Made by a program: the position numbers and the translations under genes. Below are positions 1-4,901 of a stretch of DNA of 6,577 nt, piece by piece. Location of the stretch: positions 1 through 6,577 of the forward strand of contig JAKBAC010000178.1 of assembly GCA_021809365.1 (NCBI GenBank), written 5' to 3'. Within the stretch, counting starts at the first letter, position 1. Each line of letters starts with the position of its first letter. The notes beneath the pieces were generated by a model. It did not search any database. It was not told the origin of the DNA and saw only the letters and a program-made list of their open reading frames with translations. This stretch comes from Planctomycetota bacterium (lineage in GTDB: Bacteria; Planctomycetota; Phycisphaerae; WQYP01).

Positions 1-1385
1 CGCCGGGACATGATTTTCTCTTCCGTGTTCCCTTCACCGGAAAAGCCCCCGTTAGCCTTAGTGCCGTGGGTCTGCCGGACGGATTGATGATGGATGATAA
101 GGGAATTATCACCGGTAAAATCAACAAGACCGGAGAATACAAGGTCAAGCTGACCGCGAAAAACGCTTCCGGCACAGCGCATCGCACACTGCGGCTTGTG
201 GCGGGCGAACATAAATTGGCCCTGACACCGCAGATGGGCTGGAATTCATGGAATGCCTACGGCATGGCCAATGATGCCAAACGTACCCGCGCCGCCGCCG
301 ACGCGATGGTAAAAAGTGGTCTGGCCGCTAAAGGCTTTATGTATATTAATATCGATGACGGCTGGCAGAACGGCCGCACCGCCGATGGCGAAATAAAAAC
401 CACAGAAAAGTTTGGCGATATGAAATCCATCGCGGATTATGTCCATAGCCATGGTCTGCGCTTCGGCGTGTATTCCTCGCCGGGGCCAAAAACCTGCGGC
501 GGACATACCGGCAGCTTCGGTCATGAAGTGCAGGACGCCCACACGTATGCCAGGTGGGGTGTAGATTATCTCAAATACGATTGGTGCAGCTACAGTGAGG
601 AAGCCCCAAAACATCCGGATCTGGAACAATTTATCAAGCCCTACCGCATCATGGGCGAAGCCCTGCGAAAATCCGGACGCGATATATTCTTCAGCCTGTG
701 CCAGTATGGTATGGGACACGTCTGGACCTGGGCGGGCAAATCGCCGGTGTGGGGTAACAGTTATCGAATCAGTGGAGATATTAATGACTCCTGGGGAGCC
801 ATGATCAGTAATGGCTTTGGCAGCGACGGCAGGTTATTTCCTTTTGCCGGGCCCGGGTATTGGAACGATCCGGACATGCTGGTGGTGGGCTGGGGATATT
901 TTGAAGACGGCCCCCTGCACTGGACCAAGCTTACCCCCCATGAACAGCTTACCCATATTACGCTCTGGTGCATGCTGTCGGCACCGCTGCTTTTGGGTTG
1001 CGATCTTGAAAAACTCAATAAATTCACCACCGACCTGATGACCAACACCGAAGTTCTGGCGGTCAATCAGGATGAACTGGGCAGGCAGGCCCAGCGGGTA
1101 GATCAGCAGGGACAAGTGCAAGTCTGGGCACGCCCCCTGTGGGATGGCACGGTGGCCGTGGCGATATTTAATCTCGGTGCAGTACCCAGAAGCGTTTCGA
1201 TACCAGACTGGGGCATGGTTGACCCGGTTTTGCGCCGGGGTGCAAAGTCCATGCGCGGCAAACAGCCGGTACGCGATTTGTGGCAACGCAAAAATCTGGG
1301 CGTTAAAACATCCTTCAGCGCCACCATCCCTTTGCACGGTGCGATCATGCTCAAGGTTGGTACACCCGATGTGATGGATGATTAA
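1..1385 (+). CDS. GH27 alpha-galactosidase (melibiase), 5'-truncated by the window edge
   Basis: Hydrolyses terminal alpha-1,6-type galactosyl residues from oligo- and polysaccharides by the retaining mechanism of family GH27. The frame is open from base 3 to the TAA at 1383-1385, so the start lies outside the window; the GTG at 66 sits inside a domain and is not a real start. The first ~65 visible residues look like the putative Ig (He_PIG) module that precedes many bacterial GH27 domains. Then come the family hallmarks: TPQMGWNSWN (from about 225), INIDDGWQ, YLKYDWC with the expected nucleophile Asp at 579-581, RISGDI with the expected acid/base Asp at 777-779, and YWNDPDMLVVG (from about 858). 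A C-terminal beta-sandwich (about 1070-1370) follows. All catalytic motifs are intact, so the enzyme is probably active. Export cannot be judged because the N-terminus is missing. The GH2 gene follows 100 bases downstream on the same strand, possibly in the same operon. Family assignment is strong; the natural substrate is unknown. Confidence 0.93.
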   Translation, partial: PGHDFLFRVPFTGKAPVSLSAVGLPDGLMMDDKGIITGKINKTGEYKVKLTAKNASGTAHRTLRLVAGEHKLALTPQMGWNSWNAYGMANDAKRTRAAADAMVKSGLAAKGFMYINIDDGWQNGRTADGEIKTTEKFGDMKSIADYVHSHGLRFGVYSSPGPKTCGGHTGSFGHEVQDAHTYARWGVDYLKYDWCSYSEEAPKHPDLEQFIKPYRIMGEALRKSGRDIFFSLCQYGMGHVWTWAGKSPVWGNSYRISGDINDSWGAMISNGFGSDGRLFPFAGPGYWNDPDMLVVGWGYFEDGPLHWTKLTPHEQLTHITLWCMLSAPLLLGCDLEKLNKFTTDLMTNTEVLAVNQDELGRQAQRVDQQGQVQVWARPLWDGTVAVAIFNLGAVPRSVSIPDWGMVDPVLRRGAKSMRGKQPVRDLWQRKNLGVKTSFSATIPLHGAIMLKVGTPDVMDD

Positions 1386-1399
1386 TAATCGGCTAATTG

Positions 1400-1431
1400 A
1401 TGTGTCTGCGAACGCTCATGCGGCGACACAT
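1400..1431. repeat. Inverted repeat between the two glycosidase genes
   Basis: ATGTGTC at 1400-1406 and GACACAT at 1425-1431 are perfect 7-base inverted arms around an 18-base centre. In RNA the stem could extend by two G-C pairs with one bulged T. It lies 15 bases after the alpha-galactosidase stop codon and 54 bases before the GH2 start. A short run of four T follows only at 1441-1444, too far away for a classical intrinsic terminator. It could be an operator, an mRNA-processing or stabilising hairpin, or chance. Confidence 0.35.
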
Positions 1432-1472
1432 GGATTGCGGTTTTCCAGGAAATAAATAACAGGCTTTTGATG

Positions 1473-1477
1473 CGGAG
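1473..1477 (+). promoter_or_regulatory. Ribosome binding site of the GH2 gene
   Basis: CGGAG ends 8 bases before the ATG at 1486, a normal Shine-Dalgarno distance. Two ATG codons stand in tandem at 1486 and 1489; this spacing suits either and the twin-arginine motif is kept with both. Confidence 0.6.
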
Positions 1478-1485
1478 TATAGTCT

Positions 1486-3939
1486 ATGATGCAACGTAGA
1501 GATTTAATCAAGGCGGGTCTGGCGGTTGCTGCATCCGCATCATTGGCCAATGTTACACCCTCGCTCAAAGGGCAATCCACCGCTCTGGCCGGGGCGATCG
1601 CCGCGTCCGGGCCGCGCCGCCATGAATTACTGGACGCCAATTGGCGGTTTCAAGGCCTGCCTGGAAAACCTGTTAAACACAGCGACCATGCGGCTGCGGC
1701 TGCGGATTTTGACGATAGCGCCTGGCGTGTGGTGCAATTACCCCATGATTATATTGTGGAAGGAAAATACGATCCGCACGGTGACAAGGCCCGCGGATTT
1801 CTGCCGGTGTACCCCGCCTGGTATCGCCGGCATTTTTCCCTGGCACCAGCCGACAGCGGTAAAGCCGTCTGGCTTGATTTTGAAGGCGTATTCCGCGATG
1901 CCCATGTCTATCTCAACGGAAAACTCCTGGGACGCCATCAGGGCGGTTATACGCCGTTTCGCTTTGATATTTCCAAATCCGCTAATTTCGGCGGCGATAA
2001 CGTTCTGGCGGTGCATGTGGATCCCACCAAGTTTGAAGGTTGGTGGTATGAAGGCGGCGGCATTTACCGCCACGTCTGGTTGAACGTTGCCGACCCGGTA
2101 CATGTGTTGCCATGGGGCGTTTACGTGACCAGCGAGGTGCACGATGTCCTTGGGAACCCCTCGGCGGATTTAACCATTGAAACCAGTGTGGTCAATGAAT
2201 CACCGCAGCAGCATACATGTCAATGCGCATTAACGATCTCCGATCCACAGGGAACAACCGTTGCCAGAATTTCCAATAAAATGATTCTTTCCGCAGGCCA
2301 ATCCGGCTCCATTACCCAGGTTGCCGCCTTAAAGCAGGTGGCGCTTTGGTCGTTGGAAAATCGCAATCTTTACACGCTTACCACTGAAGTATTCCGCGGG
2401 GGATCTCTGGTGGATGTCCATACCCAGAAATTCGGCATTCGCACCCTGCACTATGATGCCGGCAACGGCTTTTTTCTTAATCAGAAGCATGTCGAGCTTA
2501 AGGGCACCTGCAACCATCAGGATTTTGTGGGCGTCGGCATCGGTGCGCCGGACAGCCTCTGGTACTGGCGCGTGCGTAAGCTCAAGGAAATCGGCTGCAA
2601 TGCCGTGCGCTGTTCACATAACATGATGGCCCCCGCATTTTATGATGCCTGCGATGAACTGGGCATGTTGGTGATGGATGAAAACCGGCGCTTAAGCGAT
2701 GATGAAGGGCCCAAAACACACCTCAACGCTCCCTGGAAAAATATGTGGCATGTTGATGAAATGGTGCTGCGTGATCGCAATCATCCCAGCATCATCATGT
2801 GGTCATTGTGCAATGAAGAAGACATGGTGCAGAATACCGCGTATGGCAAAAAAGTCTTCGCACACTTGATGCATTCGATCCATAAGTATGACCGCACCCG
2901 CCCGATTACCTGCGCGTTAAACAGCAACTGGGGCAAAGCTCACAAACGGGGATGGGATGCCAAGGAAAATTTTGTTCATCTGCAGGGTATTGAATCGGTG
3001 GAGAACTTAATAGGCTGCAACTATCACCCCTATAACTATGATCGATTCCACCAGGCCTATCCGCACCTGAAGATGTTCGGCAGCGAAATCGGCAGCGCTC
3101 TTACTGATCGGGGAATCTACAAAGCCGATTGGGCCGCTGGACATCTAAGCAACTATAACAGTCGCATGGAGCAGTCATGGCAGCCCGTGGCAGTCCGGAA
3201 ATATATGGCCGGCGGATTCATCTGGACCGGCTTTGATTATCGCGGCGAGCCAACCCCCAGCGGCTGGCCCTGCATTAACTCCCACTTCGGCGCATTAGAT
3301 ATGTGCGGCTTCCCCAAGGATGTCGCGATGTATTACAAGGCCTGGTGGGGCGACAAACCGCTGGTGCATATTTTTCCGCACTGGAATTGGCACGGCCATG
3401 AAGGTAAAACCATCAGCATTTGGTGCTACAGCAACTGCGATAAAATTGAACTGCGCGTCAATGGCACCAGTTACGGCACCAAAGCCATGCCCCGCCTCAA
3501 ACACGTCCAATGGGATGTACCCTATACGCCAGGCCATATTGAAGCGTATGGCTATAACAACGGTTCACTGACCGCCATCCATCGCATCGAAACCACAGGC
3601 CGCCCCGCCGCCCTGCTACTGACGCCGGATCGCTACGTGCTGCAGGCCGACGGACAGGATACAGTCCCCATTGCGGTTTCCGTCGTGGATTCCGCAGGCC
3701 GCATCGTGCCCACAGCCGACAACAAAGTCCGATTCAGCGTTACCGGCGCAGGCATGAATGCCGGAGTCGGTAACGGCGATCCCACCTGTCTGGAGCCTAA
3801 TCAGGCCAGTTATCGCAGCGCTTTCAACGGCCTGTGCATGGTCCTGGCCCGTGCAGATTACGCCGGCGGAATTATCCGCGTGCGCGCCACCGCCGACGGC
3901 CTGCAGCCCGCAGCCGTGCAACTTCTGGCGAAAATGTAA
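1486..3939 (+). CDS. GH2 beta-galactosidase with Tat-type signal and DUF4982
   Basis: Retaining glycoside hydrolase of family GH2, most likely a beta-galactosidase releasing beta-linked galactose from glycans in the periplasm or outside. The 817-residue product starts with a twin-arginine signal: QRRDLIKAG at residues 3-11, then a weakly hydrophobic Ala/Leu core to about 21. Next come a GH2 sugar-binding (jelly-roll) domain at about 47-205, an Ig-like domain at about 206-318 and a TIM barrel at about 325-615. The acid/base signature RNHPSIIMWSLCNEE puts the acid/base at Glu444 (2815-2817); the nucleophile is Glu534 in MFGSEIG (3085-3087). GFIWTGFDYRGEPTP (577-591) is typical of GH2 beta-galactosidases that carry DUF4982. 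That domain covers about 617-695, and a C-terminal Ig-like GH2 module about 705-812. The length suits this architecture and nothing is broken. The protein has 15 cysteines, many for an exported enzyme. It lies 100 bases after a GH27 alpha-galactosidase gene. Related GH2 activities (beta-glucuronidase, beta-mannosidase) are less likely but not excluded by sequence alone. Confidence 0.92.
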   Translation: MMQRRDLIKAGLAVAASASLANVTPSLKGQSTALAGAIAASGPRRHELLDANWRFQGLPGKPVKHSDHAAAAADFDDSAWRVVQLPHDYIVEGKYDPHGDKARGFLPVYPAWYRRHFSLAPADSGKAVWLDFEGVFRDAHVYLNGKLLGRHQGGYTPFRFDISKSANFGGDNVLAVHVDPTKFEGWWYEGGGIYRHVWLNVADPVHVLPWGVYVTSEVHDVLGNPSADLTIETSVVNESPQQHTCQCALTISDPQGTTVARISNKMILSAGQSGSITQVAALKQVALWSLENRNLYTLTTEVFRGGSLVDVHTQKFGIRTLHYDAGNGFFLNQKHVELKGTCNHQDFVGVGIGAPDSLWYWRVRKLKEIGCNAVRCSHNMMAPAFYDACDELGMLVMDENRRLSDDEGPKTHLNAPWKNMWHVDEMVLRDRNHPSIIMWSLCNEEDMVQNTAYGKKVFAHLMHSIHKYDRTRPITCALNSNWGKAHKRGWDAKENFVHLQGIESVENLIGCNYHPYNYDRFHQAYPHLKMFGSEIGSALTDRGIYKADWAAGHLSNYNSRMEQSWQPVAVRKYMAGGFIWTGFDYRGEPTPSGWPCINSHFGALDMCGFPKDVAMYYKAWWGDKPLVHIFPHWNWHGHEGKTISIWCYSNCDKIELRVNGTSYGTKAMPRLKHVQWDVPYTPGHIEAYGYNNGSLTAIHRIETTGRPAALLLTPDRYVLQADGQDTVPIAVSVVDSAGRIVPTADNKVRFSVTGAGMNAGVGNGDPTCLEPNQASYRSAFNGLCMVLARADYAGGIIRVRATADGLQPAAVQLLAKM

Positions 3940-4227
3940 CAGCGCCCCCGCGGGTTAGCCACATCCGCCTCCGGTGCGGGCTTGGGTGCGAACACGGCCA
4001 CAAACACAGGAAACCCATCGGAAGTTCCGCTTCGGCATAACATGGACGCATGTCAATACACCGTACTTCTGTTTTTCGCCAGCGGCTTACTTCAGAATGC
4101 CGATTTCACCACGCCGCCGTCTGCACGCACTGCCGCGCCATTGGTGGCACTGGCCAAGGGACTGCACAAAAATGTGGTAGTCGCGGCGATTTCCTCAGGA
4201 GTTTCGAACCGCTTGAGCAGACTGCCG
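3940..4227. other. Intergenic stretch with no recognisable gene
   Basis: Open frames cross this stretch, but none of the translations resembles a known family, and no convincing ribosome binding site precedes their starts. CCCGCGGG at 3947-3954 and CGGAA-G-TTCCG at 4019-4029 are small palindromes. No T-rich tract follows a hairpin, so I see no intrinsic terminator directly behind the GH2 gene. It may be decayed sequence belonging to the insertion element downstream. Confidence 0.5.
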
Positions 4228-4443
4228 GAGCAACTCAACAGTGTGGCCATTCGTTTGAATCAAATCAAGCTGCATCGCCTGCGGAGTTATGATGACTGCC
4301 GGCTGGGTTGTGAATTGTGGCGGCAGTTGCAGTTGGATCAGTTCTGGCATTCGCGTCTGAAGGCGGACGGGCGATCAGGTGTGCAATGGCAGAAGGTATT
4401 GGCGTTGCTGGTAATCAATCGCCTCTTCGCTCCAGGCAGTGAC
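4228..4443 (+). pseudogene. IS1634-family (IS4-like) transposase remnant
   Basis: The frame encodes about 72 residues that read like the N-terminal part of IS1634-type DDE transposases. The pattern is an SVAIRLNQIKLHRLR segment, then LGCELWRQLQLDQFW, then VQWQKVLALLVINRLFAPGSD (in families: charged/Arg-rich strand, LGLxLWxxLGLDxFW, then a W-x-K-V-x-A-L-L-x-I-N-R-L-x-x-P-G-S motif). Intact relatives continue for several hundred residues with the catalytic Asp/Glu residues. Here similarity stops right after PGSD, and neither of the other two + frames picks it up. The frame itself runs open from 3982 to a TAG at 4579-4581, but its flanks are unrelated to transposases. No intact terminal inverted repeats or target duplications could be recognised. 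The likely reading is a deletion remnant with no catalytic function. The family call rests on recalled motif patterns, not on an alignment. Confidence 0.75.
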
Positions 4444-4535
4444 AGCCGCCCCCGAAGATTTACCCCGATGCAAAAGCGGCCCAGGCACCGCATCAGGAAG
4501 GGCCAAGCCACTAAGCTGACCATGAGTTTATGGTA

Positions 4536-4551
4536 TCCCGGCGCGCCGGGA
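4536..4551. repeat. Perfect 16-base GC-rich palindrome
   Basis: TCCCGGCGCGCCGGGA is self-complementary over all 16 bases and can form a 6-pair stem with a CGCG loop in RNA. It lies one base upstream of the terminator hairpin, so the two would form a tandem hairpin at the end of a transcript. Confidence 0.7.
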
Positions 4552-4552
4552 C

Positions 4553-4580
4553 CTCTGGTTGAGCGCCAGAGCCTTTTTTA
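4553..4580 (+). terminator. Intrinsic (rho-independent) terminator
   Basis: CTCTGG (4553-4558) pairs perfectly with CCAGAG (4566-4571) around a 7-base loop. Two C and six T (4574-4579) follow. The orientation ends + strand transcripts coming from the glycosidases or the transposase remnant, and insulates the PATR gene. The stem is only six pairs long, so strength is uncertain; the palindrome just upstream may add to it. Confidence 0.65.
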
Positions 4581-4595
4581 GTGCCGAAGTGCGAA

Positions 4596-4720
4596 GGTTG
4601 GGTGAGAGGCCTTGCCTCAAAGTGGCCTGCGGCAACCCTGCTGAAAACATAGGTTCAGGCGGCCGTCTGGAAATTTGGCAGACCCCGGAGTCTATTAGCC
4701 TGAATAGGCCTGAACAGGCC
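4596..4720 (+). other. Inverted-repeat-rich non-coding block upstream of the PATR gene
   Basis: Several pairings can be drawn by hand. GGTTG (4596-4600) pairs with CAACC (4633-4637) and encloses a GAGGC-CTT-GCCTC hairpin (4606-4618). GTTCAGGC (4653-4660) pairs perfectly with GCCTGAAC (4708-4715), and with one G-U pair also with GCCTGAAT (4698-4705). Inside that arm GTCTG (4665-4669) pairs with CAGAC (4679-4683). The two downstream arms belong to a tandem repeat, CCTGAATAGG and CCTGAACAGG at 4699-4718. I match this to no known riboswitch or RNA family. If the promoter proposed at 4723-4750 is used, this block lies upstream of transcription and would act as DNA or as part of a longer or different transcript. 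Confidence 0.4.
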
Positions 4721-4722
4721 AA

Positions 4723-4750
4723 TTGCCTTCGATCTATAAGTTCTTACAAT
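4723..4750 (+). promoter_or_regulatory. Candidate sigma70-type promoter of the PATR gene
   Basis: TTGCCT (4723-4728) matches TTGACA at four of six positions. TACAAT (4745-4750) matches TATAAT at five of six, and the spacer is 16 bases. Transcription would start near 4757 and give a leader of about 145 bases. It sits well behind the terminator at 4553-4580, which suits an independent unit. Confidence 0.45.
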
Positions 4751-4827
4751 ACGCCGGAGCGTCACCGTTTGGCCGGTCCTTCGTTTGCAACCATGGGCGG
4801 CGAGAGGAAGGGATTCGCGAATTTAGT

Positions 4828-4881
4828 CTCGGCGGAGGTAGGCCGAGCCAGCCTCACGCGCCGGCGCGCGGCGAGGGTGGC
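4828..4881 (+). promoter_or_regulatory. Tandem stable hairpins in the leader of the PATR gene
   Basis: The first hairpin is CTCGGC (4828-4833) with GCCGAG (4842-4847), whose loop GGAGGTAG contains a Shine-Dalgarno-like GGAGGT with no start codon at a usable distance. The second abuts it: GCCAGCCTC (4847-4855) pairs with GAGGGTGGC (4873-4881) at eight of nine positions. It is topped by CGCGC-CGGC-GCGCG (4857-4870). It ends seven bases before the probable ribosome binding site. It may influence translation or mRNA stability. The structures were drawn by hand without energy calculation. Confidence 0.5.
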
Positions 4882-4887
4882 TTTCAG

Positions 4888-4893
4888 AAAGGG
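4888..4893 (+). promoter_or_regulatory. Ribosome binding site of the PATR gene
   Basis: AAAGGG with an AAGG core lies 8 bases before the ATG at 4902 and decides that start. A T-rich, probably unpaired spacer separates the two. Confidence 0.6.
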
Positions 4894-4901
4894 CATTTTT
4901 T

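Noticed and set aside
66..68. GTG as the start of the alpha-galactosidase
   Set aside because: The same frame continues upstream to the window edge with sequence fitting the Ig-like module, so the GTG is an internal Val codon.
246..719. 157-codon open frame on the - strand inside the alpha-galactosidase
   Set aside because: It is the antisense of a region with intact GH27 catalytic motifs and has no recognisable domain; the other antisense frames in the window were dismissed for the same reason.
1478..1483. TATAGT as a -10 box giving a leaderless GH2 mRNA
   Set aside because: It ends two bases before the first ATG, no -35 box stands at the right distance, and a good Shine-Dalgarno sequence overlaps the spot.
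3982..4581. 199-codon open frame as an intact gene
   Set aside because: Only residues 83-154 resemble a protein family (transposase N-terminal region). Both flanks look random, there is no ribosome binding site, and the stop overlaps the terminator's T tract.
4596..4660. SAM-I/SAM-IV or cyclic-di-GMP riboswitch
   Set aside because: GGCAACC alone is shared with SAM-type cores. The other conserved segments of these classes are missing, and the gene downstream has no link to methionine metabolism.
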